Shown piece by piece: positions 24,401 through 32,758 of a stretch of DNA of 64,000 nt (the stretch's first letter is position 1; each line of letters starts with the position of its first letter). A program made the position numbers and the translations under genes. The DNA comes from an uncultured Mediterranea sp. Its GTDB lineage: Bacteria; Bacteroidota; Bacteroidia; Bacteroidales; Bacteroidaceae. Below the pieces are notes generated by a model. It worked only from the letters and a program-made list of their open reading frames with translations. It was not told the origin of the DNA and ran no database searches. The stretch is from NCBI RefSeq assembly GCF_902493215.1, contig NZ_CABUOL010000007.1, positions 110,928 through 174,927 of the forward strand, in the 5' to 3' direction.

Positions 24401-25423
24401 AGTGGAATCGGCCTGGCCTTTACCAAAAGTATCGTGGAAGCTCATAAGGGAGAAATTGATGTGGATAGTACGGTAGGAAAAGGAAGCTGTTTCAAGATAC
24501 ATTTATTGATGGGTAATGGGCATTTTTCGGCTGAAGAGTTGGAACATGCTCCGGCTGTCTTGTCGGGTATGGACTGGCAGAAACCTGCTGCCCTCTCCGA
24601 TAAGGCTGAAGCAGACGAACCCGTGAACGATGTTCTGGCAGATGAGGATGCTTCTTCCCGTCCTGTGGTACTCTTGGTGGAAGATGACGAGGAAGTATTG
24701 GATATGTTGGTCGGAATCTTCTCGCCTGCCTATCAGGTGCATCAGGCTACCGACGGGCAGAAAGGATTGGAAATGGCTGGCGAGCTGCATCCGGATCTTA
24801 TTGTGAGTGATGTGATGATGCCGGTTATGTCGGGAAAAGAAATGTGTTATAAGATAAAGAACAATTTGGAGTTGGCCTATATTCCGGTTGTGTTGTTGAC
24901 GGCCCAGGCATCCGAAGACCATACCATTGAGGGGTATATGTTTGGTGCGGACGACTATATTGTGAAGCCTTTTAATGTAAAGTTGTTGTTGACGCGTTGC
25001 CGGAACTTGTTGAACAGTCGGAAAATGCTGTTGAAGCGTGAAAGTTCTGCCGTTAATGTAGCGGTACAGGATGCGCCGGGACTTTCGTCTGCTGATCAGG
25101 CTCTGCTTGATCAGGTCACTGAGGCCATTCGGCGTCATTTCGACAATCCGGATTTTGACATGAGCCTTTTGGCTTCCGAATTGAATATGGGGCGTAGCAA
25201 GATGTTTGCCCGTATCAAGGAAATCACCGGCCTGACTCCCAATGAATATACGTTGAAAATCAAACTGACTGAAGCTTTGCGAATGTTGCAGGAGGAACCT
25301 CAGTTCAACATTTCCGAGATTTCCTACAGTCTGGGCTTTACTTCTCCCCGTTACTTCAGCCGATGCTTCAAGGCATTCTACGGCGTTTCTCCTCAAAGTT
25401 ATCGGAAGAAGAACGAAGAATAA
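21413..25423 (+). CDS. hybrid two-component system regulator (HTCS)
   Basis: A 1336-residue one-protein sensor and activator of the PUL. Order: signal peptide (to about residue 21), about 640 residues of beta-propeller repeats (DTLGRMWFGT, DEQRNLWIATDGGG-like WxGT/WIAT blades) forming the periplasmic sensor, a Y_Y_Y domain (about 670-750), one membrane helix (about 761-783), HisKA with His821 in NISHEFRTPL, HATPase with NLLSNAFKYT and GSGIGLAFTKS, a receiver with phospho-acceptor Asp1133 in DLIVSDVMMP and Lys in VKPF, and an AraC-type double helix-turn-helix at the C-terminus. All catalytic motifs are intact. In this family an oligosaccharide released from the target glycan binds the propeller directly. 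It lies between GH95 and susC and is ended by its own terminator. Confidence 0.95.
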   Translation: MLKLKSCFLFLLLLIGTCAYGQYFKKIGMNDGLSNLSVMSICQDTLGRMWFGTMEGINIYDGTKIDKIKFCEVPSAQGRERKFINGNIDQILKDKHGKMFVRNNFSLFEYDVFKEEFQEVRANDVRTITLVDDQLCGVVKDSLGFYDVQNKHWNFKQRLEIPSVTCMQQLAEKLYIGTMKGLYLWSQEQLVCVLPDVEIFRLFASSKGELWIASRMDGLFRINSDGKLYREEISSSRVVSGQIREFVEDSQQNIWFGTFDGLQVYNPFEDSYKVYRPGIYLGQLEHESVFSLYCDKQGTIWVGTYYGGVNYFNLESDLFTYYHPHHIQNGKCLNFPIVGQIVEDDERNLWIATDGGGVNKFDRQKKLFSYFEATGGNSILHDNIKALAYAPDFDNLFIGTYTGGLSRYDKRTGRFYNYLPQYREKGTGPDGSIYCCLYRNGYLYVSAHNGFWQLDVKTEQFTLISNRYLFQNFAIDKEGNVWLAAGSTLFLWEPERKTLKEQKYAEKGISKNVKITKILSTKDGTIYFSTLGAGVFSYDSTTDSIRHYTSAKDGLLSDYCYNLAETPMNNILITNDRGISIYSPFNGTVRSVELRSEKGMISAVSEGGGICVASDDRIYIGGVDGMISFSERELYEVYNADANFYFSSLQVNNKLVRPHDSHHILDVALPFTRKLDLAYNQNNLALTFANSNYIALDRTTAYQYMLEGFDDDWISTDQYSLSYTNLSPGNYVLKVRETGNKLSDAYNKEIALEICIHRPWFATFWAYLCYLLIVSGILYGFWRIRRARHLLAVSLENEKIEKERIEEVNKMKLRFFTNISHEFRTPLTLIIGQIELLMQSDKFSSAVLRKLESVHRNAVHLRFLITELLDFRKQEQGFLKLKVECRDVVALAREVYASFEELAGNRRISYSFESVDEELLLWFDPVQMQKVFYNLLSNAFKYTEDGGTIKMYIRRLRQFVEIGVADTGCGIPQEALSLIFERFYQVDGGQRSGMQGSGIGLAFTKSIVEAHKGEIDVDSTVGKGSCFKIHLLMGNGHFSAEELEHAPAVLSGMDWQKPAALSDKAEADEPVNDVLADEDASSRPVVLLVEDDEEVLDMLVGIFSPAYQVHQATDGQKGLEMAGELHPDLIVSDVMMPVMSGKEMCYKIKNNLELAYIPVVLLTAQASEDHTIEGYMFGADDYIVKPFNVKLLLTRCRNLLNSRKMLLKRESSAVNVAVQDAPGLSSADQALLDQVTEAIRRHFDNPDFDMSLLASELNMGRSKMFARIKEITGLTPNEYTLKIKLTEALRMLQEEPQFNISEISYSLGFTSPRYFSRCFKAFYGVSPQSYRKKNEE

Positions 25424-25460
25424 GACGTCCCTTGTTTGTTTTTGGGAAGAATATTCGATA

Positions 25461-25488
25461 AGGCATCCATTGGCAGGATGCCTTTTTT
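25461..25488 (+). terminator. terminator after the HTCS gene
   Basis: Stem AGGCATCC / GGATGCCT with a 7-base loop and six T. It separates regulator and susC transcripts. A -7-like TACCTTTG follows at 25496-25503, upstream of the operator. Confidence 0.88.
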
Positions 25489-25576
25489 GTTCATATACCT
25501 TTGTATCTGATAACACTCGGTAGACAAACAGTATCGCAACTGGTGTGCAGTATGGGTACAAATCATCCGAAAAGGT

Positions 25577-25605
25577 GCACAAATCGTATTCTGCACGATT
25601 TGTGC
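25577..25605. promoter_or_regulatory. inverted repeat before susC, probable HTCS operator
   Basis: Perfect 11-base arms GCACAAATCGT and ACGATTTGTGC with a 7-base spacer. A further degenerate half site, GTACAAATCAT, lies 20 bases upstream (25557-25567). TTATTTTG at 25651-25658 is a weak -7 candidate downstream, as expected for an activator-dependent promoter. Confidence 0.65.
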
Positions 25606-25729
25606 CTATTCTTGCGACTTCTTGTTCAGGTGGGCTTTACTTAAAAAAGCTTATTTTGCGACATGTTATTTTGATTGTTGCAAACGAATCAAATACTTCA
25701 ATTTTCAATTTACACTAAAATTTAAATTT

Positions 25730-28700
25730 ATGAAAAATTCAACATTCAGGCAGTTGGCATGCAGATGTGTCGTATTGCTATTGGCGTCCTGGGTGTGCGG
25801 CGTGTCAGATGTAGGCATGTTGCGTGCACAGACTGAGTACATTACAGTGACAGGACAAGTTTTGGACAAAACCTTTGGTGACCCGTTGATTGGTGCTTCT
25901 GTAGTAGAGAAGGGTACAACGAATGGTATGGCTACCGATTTGAATGGTAACTTTAACTTAAAAGTAAAATCGGATGCTACAATTGAAATTTCCTTGATTG
26001 GTTATAAGACAGTAACTTTCAAGGCTTCTGCGGAAAAAAAGACGATCGTGATGGAAGAAGACAATGAAATGTTGGATGAAGTCGTTGTCGTAGGTTATGG
26101 TGTTCAAAAGAAAGTGAACTTGACAGGTTCTGTTTCAGCCGTAGGATCTGAAAAAATAGCCAATCGTCCTGTGATGAACGTAACGCAGGCTTTGACCGGC
26201 GTGGCTCCGGGTGTTCGTGTAACGCAAGGTAGCGGTGCGCCTGGTGACGAAAAAATGTCTATCCAAGTGCGTGGTCAGGGTTCGTTCAACAATAGTAGCC
26301 CGTTGATTCTGGTAGACGGTGTGGTAGCTGATATGGCCCCTTTGAACTCTGATGATATTGAAAGTATCTCTATTTTGAAGGATGCCAGTGCAGCGGCTAT
26401 CTACGGTTCCCGTGCAGCAAACGGTGTCATTTTGGTTACAACTAAGAAAGGAAAACGTGAAGAAAAGCCTCAAGTAACATTGACAGCTATGTTTGCTTCG
26501 GAAAAACCTGTGACAGACTTTAGCTTGATGTCAAGTTCTGCAGATTTTATGGAACTACATAACATTGCCAAATTTAATGCTAATCCCAATGTCTCAGACC
26601 CAGACTATAGTTATGCAAGTATTGAAGAATGGCGTGCGGCTGATGCCAATCCGAATGGCATCTATACGGATCCTGTAACAGGAAACCAGATCCCCAACTG
26701 GTTGGCTTATCCGAACACCGACTGGGCACAGTACCTGTTCCAACCTTCATTCTATCAAAGATACGGTGTAAGTGTAAGTGGTGGTAGTAAGAATACCACT
26801 TATCTGCTTTCATTGGGCTATCAGGACAATCCAGGTACTTTGGACAATACGGCTATGCAGCGTTTTAACATACGTGCCAATGTGGAAACCAAAGTGGCCG
26901 ATATCATCACTTTTGGTACTCAGACGTATGCAACGAAGGAATTTAAAGATCCAGGTGATACTTCTATGACTTTTTTGCTTCAGGCTTGGCCCGGAGTGAC
27001 CCCTATGTATGACGGGAAATATGGAGCTAGTGAACATCATGAAGCCAATTCAAGTAATATATTACGTTCTGTCGCAGCGCAGGGTGGACAAAATACATAC
27101 ACTCGTTTGAACACAACTTGGTATACCAATGTGGAACTTCCGTTGAAAGGACTGGTCGCTGAAGCCAAGTTCAATTATAGTCAGTATATGCGTCACGATG
27201 AGCATTATTCAAAAAATTTGCCGATGTATAGTTTCCGTGAAAGCTTTGATACACCCAAAGAAGGTGAAGGAGTGCTTGATCAGGCTACGACGTATCGTTA
27301 CTATTATGAATCGACGAGCTATACAGCCGATTTGTTGCTTCGCTATAACAATACATTTGGTAAACACGATGTAGGTGGTTTGTTCGGTTATGAACAATAT
27401 CGTGCAGAAACGACCGGTTTCAGTGCAACCAAGAAGGGGCTGATGGATTGGGGAGTAACGGATATTACTTCGGGGGCTGAGATGGAAAGTATTGGTGGTG
27501 ATGCCAAGTCGGTCAATGCCATGTTGTCTTATTTCGGTCGTGTGAACTATGCATACGATGGCAAATACTTGCTAGAAGCCAATTTCCGTTCGGATGCCTC
27601 TTCTAAGTTTGCACCGGGGCATCGTGGAAGTTTCTTCCCCTCTTTCTCAGCTGCATGGCGTATGAGTGAGGAATCTTTCTTTGAGCCGATTAAAGATAAA
27701 GTGAATTATTTGAAGATTAGAGCTTCTTACGGTTCTTTGGGCAATACTGTAGGTGGAAATTATGACTGGCAGGCTCTTTATAAGAAAGTGAACAATGTGT
27801 TTAATGAACAAGTGATGAATGGTTTGGTGCAGTCTTCCATTCAAAATTTGGCTCTCTCTTGGGAAAAGGTGACTACTTACAATGTGGGATTGGAAGCTTC
27901 TTTCCTGAACCAGCGTTTGACGGCTGAAGCTGATTACTACATGCGTCGTACTTCTGATATTTTGACAAATTCCATTATATATAAGACAATGGGTAGCATT
28001 TCAGCACCGATGTCTAATACGGCTAGTCTGAACAACCAGGGTTTTGAACTGACATTGGGTTGGAATGACAAAGTGGGGGACTTCCGTTATGGGGTAAGTC
28101 TTAATATGTCTTACAACAAAAATAAAGTAACCGATTTTAAGGGCGCATTGCAATATGAGTTGGATGAGACTACGTTAGATATCTGGGGTAATCCCACCTG
28201 GCGTTATACGAACTTGGCCGACGTATCGACCGGTGGTGATACTCGTCGTGTAGAAGGCCATATGATTGATGAATACTTCCTGCGTCGTCCTTACAGCGGT
28301 GACGGAACATACAAGTTTGCCGATGGTAAGGTAAATCCGAACGGCGGTCCGAAGGATGGTATGATCCGTACAAAGGCCGACCTCGATTGGGTAGCTGCTA
28401 TGATGGCTGAGGGTTATACTTTTAACAATAACCTGAAGCAGATTGGTCCCGACGGTTCAAATTTGTGGTATGGTGATTTGATCATGGCTGACCTCAACGG
28501 TGACGGTAAATATGGTAACGATGACGACCGTGAATTTACTGGTAAGAGTGCTACACCGAAAGTTATTTTAGGTTTGAATATCAATGCCGAATGGAAGGGA
28601 TTTGACCTGAACATGATTTGGTCCGGCCGTTTCGGTAGCTATCATTATATCAATAGTAAAGGTGCTAACGGCTCTTTGATTACTCATACAGGTGACCAAT

Positions 28701-29122
28701 TGCCCGGTGATGCTTGGAGCCGTTATTATTTCTATGACTCGGAAGCAGCTTATCAGGGAATTATCCGGAATGAGGAGGGTGTTATCATCGGTTCCAGTTA
28801 CGACCCGGCTGCCGATCCCAATGCTAAAATTTATAACAAATATCCTCGTCTGCTGAGTTCGGGTGGTACCACTCCTTCAAATACGTTCTACTTGTACAAT
28901 ACGTCGTTTATGAAGTTGAAGTCTCTGCAGATTGGTTATACATTGCCTAAGAAATGGTTGGCTCCTGCCAAAATCAGTAACATGCGTGTATTTGTGTCAG
29001 GTGAGAATCTGTTGACCATTTGCTCGAAAGATTTCCCCGGTGTGGATCCTGAATTAGGTGGCTCTTTAGCTATATATCCGTTGGCCAGAATGTTTTCGGG
29101 TGGTATTTCTGTTACTTTCTAA
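25730..29122 (+). CDS. SusC-type TonB-dependent transporter
   Basis: A 1130-residue outer-membrane glycan importer. After the signal peptide comes a carboxypeptidase-regulatory-like domain (ITVTGQVLDKTFGDPLIGAS, residues about 40-110), a TonB-box region (DEVVVVGYGVQKK), a plug (LTGVAPGVRVTQGSG, ILKDASAAAIYGSRAANGVILVTTK) and a 22-strand barrel ending in SGGISVTF with the terminal Phe. The ATG at 25730 follows a long AT-rich leader of at least 70 bases; earlier TTG codons lack a signal peptide start. It is followed 15 bases later by susD; the two proteins form the bin-like import complex. It lies downstream of the HTCS gene and of the inverted repeat. Confidence 0.95.
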   Translation: MKNSTFRQLACRCVVLLLASWVCGVSDVGMLRAQTEYITVTGQVLDKTFGDPLIGASVVEKGTTNGMATDLNGNFNLKVKSDATIEISLIGYKTVTFKASAEKKTIVMEEDNEMLDEVVVVGYGVQKKVNLTGSVSAVGSEKIANRPVMNVTQALTGVAPGVRVTQGSGAPGDEKMSIQVRGQGSFNNSSPLILVDGVVADMAPLNSDDIESISILKDASAAAIYGSRAANGVILVTTKKGKREEKPQVTLTAMFASEKPVTDFSLMSSSADFMELHNIAKFNANPNVSDPDYSYASIEEWRAADANPNGIYTDPVTGNQIPNWLAYPNTDWAQYLFQPSFYQRYGVSVSGGSKNTTYLLSLGYQDNPGTLDNTAMQRFNIRANVETKVADIITFGTQTYATKEFKDPGDTSMTFLLQAWPGVTPMYDGKYGASEHHEANSSNILRSVAAQGGQNTYTRLNTTWYTNVELPLKGLVAEAKFNYSQYMRHDEHYSKNLPMYSFRESFDTPKEGEGVLDQATTYRYYYESTSYTADLLLRYNNTFGKHDVGGLFGYEQYRAETTGFSATKKGLMDWGVTDITSGAEMESIGGDAKSVNAMLSYFGRVNYAYDGKYLLEANFRSDASSKFAPGHRGSFFPSFSAAWRMSEESFFEPIKDKVNYLKIRASYGSLGNTVGGNYDWQALYKKVNNVFNEQVMNGLVQSSIQNLALSWEKVTTYNVGLEASFLNQRLTAEADYYMRRTSDILTNSIIYKTMGSISAPMSNTASLNNQGFELTLGWNDKVGDFRYGVSLNMSYNKNKVTDFKGALQYELDETTLDIWGNPTWRYTNLADVSTGGDTRRVEGHMIDEYFLRRPYSGDGTYKFADGKVNPNGGPKDGMIRTKADLDWVAAMMAEGYTFNNNLKQIGPDGSNLWYGDLIMADLNGDGKYGNDDDREFTGKSATPKVILGLNINAEWKGFDLNMIWSGRFGSYHYINSKGANGSLITHTGDQLPGDAWSRYYFYDSEAAYQGIIRNEEGVIIGSSYDPAADPNAKIYNKYPRLLSSGGTTPSNTFYLYNTSFMKLKSLQIGYTLPKKWLAPAKISNMRVFVSGENLLTICSKDFPGVDPELGGSLAIYPLARMFSGGISVTF

Positions 29123-29137
29123 TACTTTTTAATAATA

Positions 29138-31054
29138 ATGAAGATGAAAAAGATATTGAATATATTGTCAGTTGCTACTTTGTTGAGTACAGTAACTGCT
29201 TGTACAAGTATTTTGGATACGGCACCTTATGATAAATTATCCAGTGAAACGATGTGGACCACTGAATCGAGTGTCGATCAGGGTGTGATTGGTGTATATT
29301 ATTCTTTGCAACGTCCTTTTCATGGGCAGAATATTATTGGAGCAGATGCAATGATTGGGTATTACGGTTGGGATGCTTTTGGTATGACCGGTCAGGGAGA
29401 GTATGGCATGCAGAATTTGTTTACCAAATCTGTGAACCCTAGTAATGGTTTCTTTTTAAAGACCTGGCAATGGCTGTATGATGGTGTTCATCGTGCCAAT
29501 GCTGCTATAGCTGGTATTCCGAATGCTCCTATCAATGAAGAGAAAAAAGCCCGTTTGATAGCTGAGTGTAAAGTTTTGCGCGCCTTTTTCTATGACCGTT
29601 TGAATATTCTTTTTGGAAATAGTGGGGTAGGTGTACCTTTGTATACAGAACCAGTTGATCCAGATCAGTGTAATAAGTCTCAGAGTTCTGAGGCTGAAGT
29701 TTGGAATCAAGTGATTCGTGATTTAACTGATGCTATTAATGAACCGGCTCTTCCTAATAATCAGATTGGCGGGGAAGGCCGTGTGAGTAAAGGGGCTGCT
29801 TATGCTTTGCGTGGAAAGGCCTATCTGCTGACCAAACAATATGATTTGGCCTCCAAGGATTTTGAGCAGGTTGGAAAATGTGGATACAAACTTTTCCAGG
29901 GTGGATATAAAGAATTGTTTAAAGAAGCCAATGAACGCTGTGAGGAGATGATTTTGAGTGTACAGTATATAGAGGAACCTAAGGGTTATGGTACGGCTAT
30001 TCAAAAGTATTGTGGTGCTTTTACACAAGGTTCGCAAGATTCCCGTGGCTGTTGGACGGATTTGCAAGTAACTCCTGCTTTGGTAAATCTTTATGAGTCG
30101 ATAGAGACTGATGGTTCTGTGAAAGATTTTGCATGGGAGGACTATTTGGCAGACTGGAAGAAAGTGACCGATATGGAAGCTGCAGAAGGACACACGAAGT
30201 ATCGTAAGGTCTTCTTTATCCGTGACAAACAATTGAATGGAAAGGAAATACATCATACCGTTACGAAGGCTGTAGACGATGTCTTAGCAATATTGCCTGA
30301 GGAAATTCAGGCTATCTATTTGCCGGAAGGAAATGAAGCCCGTTTGAAAGCTGCCTATGCTCATCGTGATCCCCGTTTGGCCTATAATGTTGTGACACCT
30401 TATGCCAATTACTTGGGAGTTAATAGTAATTCGACAGCTGAGGGATGGTATACTTATCGTTGGCCGATATATAAAAAGGCTTATTTTGACCAATCAGATG
30501 CAGAACCGATTGCGAATCCTGACCTTCCTGAAGATTATTATACATCCGGCAGTTGTAATGCACAGGCTGAATTTAAATATATTCATCGGAAATTTATCGG
30601 TGAAGGTTTGGAATATCTGCGTCGTGAAAACAATCCAGTGGACGAACCGATTATCCGTTATGCCGATGTTCTGTTGATGTGGGCCGAGGCTTTGGTTGAA
30701 TTGAATGACCTACCTGGTGCAATGGCTAAGGTAAAGGAGGTACGTGACCGTGCCGGTATTTCTACACCCTCTTCTAAATTTACAGATCAGGTAACTGCCC
30801 GTAACTATGTACGTGACGAACGTCGTCGTGAATTTGTAAACGAGGGGGTTAACTTCTTTGATGAAATGCGTTGGCGTACATTGAAAGAAACCAAATTTGA
30901 TCAGAAAGTCGCACAGCATGCTTGGGGCGGAACAGAAAGTACGGGTGGTACAACCTATGACTGGATTGGTGACCAATGGTACACTTGGCCTGTTCCAAAG
31001 AGTGAAATCGAGTTGAATCCTGACATGAAACCGACTCCGGGTTGGGAATATTAA
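29138..31054 (+). CDS. SusD/RagB surface glycan-binding lipoprotein
   Basis: A 638-residue lipoprotein with lipobox LLSTVTAC (Cys about residue 22) and the family stretches LDTAPYDKLSSETMW, RAFFYDRLNILFGNSGVPL-like N-terminal TPR helices, and IRYADVLLMWAEALVELND plus VRDERRREFVNEGVNFFDEMRW near the C-terminus. It forms the lid over the SusC barrel and binds the glycan at the surface. It starts 15 bases after susC. A second ATG two codons later (29144) is equally possible. A large inverted repeat follows the gene and may lower expression of the enzymes downstream. Confidence 0.93.
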   Translation: MKMKKILNILSVATLLSTVTACTSILDTAPYDKLSSETMWTTESSVDQGVIGVYYSLQRPFHGQNIIGADAMIGYYGWDAFGMTGQGEYGMQNLFTKSVNPSNGFFLKTWQWLYDGVHRANAAIAGIPNAPINEEKKARLIAECKVLRAFFYDRLNILFGNSGVGVPLYTEPVDPDQCNKSQSSEAEVWNQVIRDLTDAINEPALPNNQIGGEGRVSKGAAYALRGKAYLLTKQYDLASKDFEQVGKCGYKLFQGGYKELFKEANERCEEMILSVQYIEEPKGYGTAIQKYCGAFTQGSQDSRGCWTDLQVTPALVNLYESIETDGSVKDFAWEDYLADWKKVTDMEAAEGHTKYRKVFFIRDKQLNGKEIHHTVTKAVDDVLAILPEEIQAIYLPEGNEARLKAAYAHRDPRLAYNVVTPYANYLGVNSNSTAEGWYTYRWPIYKKAYFDQSDAEPIANPDLPEDYYTSGSCNAQAEFKYIHRKFIGEGLEYLRRENNPVDEPIIRYADVLLMWAEALVELNDLPGAMAKVKEVRDRAGISTPSSKFTDQVTARNYVRDERRREFVNEGVNFFDEMRWRTLKETKFDQKVAQHAWGGTESTGGTTYDWIGDQWYTWPVPKSEIELNPDMKPTPGWEY

Positions 31055-31083
31055 TGTAGCGATTCCTTTAGAAACATTATAAT

Positions 31084-31199
31084 AAATCAGCTGTTGAACT
31101 TCTAATTCTAATCTAAAAAGTTAAAAACACCACTTTGCTGATAGGCTTTTTGATTTGTTTTTAGCTTTTATTGGGATTGGGAAAGTCAACAGCTGATTT
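31084..31199. repeat. 116-bp element with 14-bp perfect inverted ends
   Basis: Arms AAATCAGCTGTTGA (31084-31097) and TCAACAGCTGATTT (31186-31199) pair perfectly around an 88-base loop and are followed by TGTTTTAT. It may be a terminator or attenuator between susD and the enzyme genes, or a miniature element. No target duplication is visible. Confidence 0.6.
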
Positions 31200-31231
31200 T
31201 GTTTTATAGACTTTTGTTAGAGTTTTGAAGT

Positions 31232-32497
31232 ATGACGTTTTTGTGTGCTAATGTTTTAGAAAAATACGTGAATAAGGCGTATTGGTTATGTGTGGTGTCT
31301 TTGCTTGGTTTTTCTTTGAACAGCTGTGGTAATAAGGCTGATGCGGAATGGGTCACCACTGCTTTCAATCGTGCCGAGCAGCAATTGTCGGCTCAGTTGA
31401 AGGTTGTGCCTGAACCTACAGCTTATCCCCGTACTATCGGGAAGAATGGAAAACTGAAGGCGACTCCTATGAACGATTGGACCGAGGGTTTCTATCCCGG
31501 ATGTCTGTGGTATCTTTATGAGTATACGCAGAAAGAAGAATGGAAAAATGCGGCTATCAAATGGACGGAACCATTGGAGCCTTTGAAGAAATTGACAAAT
31601 CATCACGATATTGGATTCCTGATGTACTGTAGTTTTGGCAATGCTTACCGACTGACCGGGAATGAGGCTTATAAGGATATTCTGGTAGAGTCGGCCCGTT
31701 CGCTGTGTACGCGCTTCAACGAGAAAATCGGTTGCATCGAATCATGGAACTACAGAAAGGCCTGGAATGGTAAGGATGAATGGTTCTTTCCGGTTATCAT
31801 CGACAACATGATGAACCTGGAGTTGTTGTATTTTGCTTCGAAGGTAACGGGTGATACAATCTTTGCACATGTAGCCAACACGCATGCGGAAACAACGGCC
31901 CGTAACCAGTTCCGAGAGGATTATAGTAATTATCATGTGGTGGATTATGATGAAGCGACCGGACAGGTACTTCATAAGGCTACTTGCCAAGGATTCTCGG
32001 ACAATTCGGCTTGGGCACGTGGTCAGGCATGGGCCATTTATGGTTATACGATGGCCTATCGTGAGACGAAACGTCAGGATTTCCTGGATATGGCTGTCCA
32101 CACTGCTGAATTTTGGTTGAACCATCCCAATCTGCCGGAAGACGGTGTTCCTTATTGGGATTTCAATGCCGGACAAGAAGGATATGTGCCCGATTGGAAT
32201 TATGATCCCCAGCAGTTCAAAGTTGTTCCTCGGGATGCGTCGGCTGCGGCCATTGCTGCTTCCGCTTTCCTGGAACTGGCAGATTATGTCTCCGATGGAG
32301 AAAAATATGCCAAGGCTGCGGAACATATCCTGAAGTCATTGTCGTCTCCTGAATATCTGGCTGAAGCGGGTACCAACTGTAATTTCATCTTAAAGCATTG
32401 TGTGGGAAGTATTCCTCATGGCAGTGAGATAGATGTTCCTTTGGTATATGCCGATTACTATTATCTGGAGGCTTTATTGAGATACATGAGAAAATAA
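31232..32497 (+). CDS. GH88 unsaturated glucuronyl hydrolase
   Basis: A 421-residue lipoprotein (lipobox FSLNSC, Cys about residue 32). The (alpha/alpha)6 barrel has both acidic residues of family GH88: Asp126 in NHHDIGFLMYCSFGNAY and Asp191 in IDNMMNLELLYFAS, spaced as in the Bacillus enzyme. It hydrolyses the 4,5-unsaturated uronic acid left at the non-reducing end by a polysaccharide lyase, so it should act on products of the PL8-like lyase of this locus. The ATG at 31232 gives a long N-terminal part before the membrane segment; a GTG at 31268 would give a more usual lipoprotein signal and may be the true start. Confidence 0.9.
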   Translation: MTFLCANVLEKYVNKAYWLCVVSLLGFSLNSCGNKADAEWVTTAFNRAEQQLSAQLKVVPEPTAYPRTIGKNGKLKATPMNDWTEGFYPGCLWYLYEYTQKEEWKNAAIKWTEPLEPLKKLTNHHDIGFLMYCSFGNAYRLTGNEAYKDILVESARSLCTRFNEKIGCIESWNYRKAWNGKDEWFFPVIIDNMMNLELLYFASKVTGDTIFAHVANTHAETTARNQFREDYSNYHVVDYDEATGQVLHKATCQGFSDNSAWARGQAWAIYGYTMAYRETKRQDFLDMAVHTAEFWLNHPNLPEDGVPYWDFNAGQEGYVPDWNYDPQQFKVVPRDASAAAIAASAFLELADYVSDGEKYAKAAEHILKSLSSPEYLAEAGTNCNFILKHCVGSIPHGSEIDVPLVYADYYYLEALLRYMRK

Positions 32498-32505
32498 ACT
32501 CTAAA

Positions 32506-32668
32506 TTTATACGAGGTTGCTTCAAAATGAAAAAATAAGAAAGTTTTGTCATTCTGAGTAAAGCGAAGAATCTGGAAAGCTGTTATTGTGTATCGAGATC
32601 CTTCTCTTCGTTCAGGATGACATTACATTCAGATAAGACTTTTTCATTCAGGGGCGGCCTCGTTTTAT
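32506..32668. mobile_element. 153-bp MITE-like element with 5-bp target duplication
   Basis: The element spans 32511-32663. Its ends ACGAGGTTGCTTC and GGGGCGGCCTCGT are imperfect inverted repeats extending about 24 bases, and TTTAT stands directly on both sides (32506-32510, 32664-32668). Inside is a second inverted pair, TGTCATTCTGAGTAAAGCGA (32547) against TTCTCTTCGTTCAGGATGACA-type sequence ending 32622, a motif known as a widespread repeat in many bacteria. No transposase is encoded; it would need one in trans. It lies between the GH88 and GH89 genes. Confidence 0.75.
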
Positions 32669-32720
32669 ATTCTTGTCCAATAAGTTTTTTCGAATAGATA
32701 CTTCGGATGAAAAAAAGAAG

Positions 32721-32728
32721 TATATTTG
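32721..32728 (+). promoter_or_regulatory. -7 box of the GH89 gene
   Basis: TATATTTG, 30 bases before the GH89 ATG and 52 bases after the MITE. The enzymes from GH89 on may therefore have a promoter separate from susC. Confidence 0.55.
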
Positions 32729-32758
32729 CTTTCAAATTACATTATTTCTAATATCATT

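Noticed and set aside
25496..25503. TACCTTTG as the main susC promoter
   Set aside because: It lies upstream of the inverted repeat and directly behind the HTCS terminator; an HTCS-activated promoter should be downstream of the operator. It may drive another transcript.
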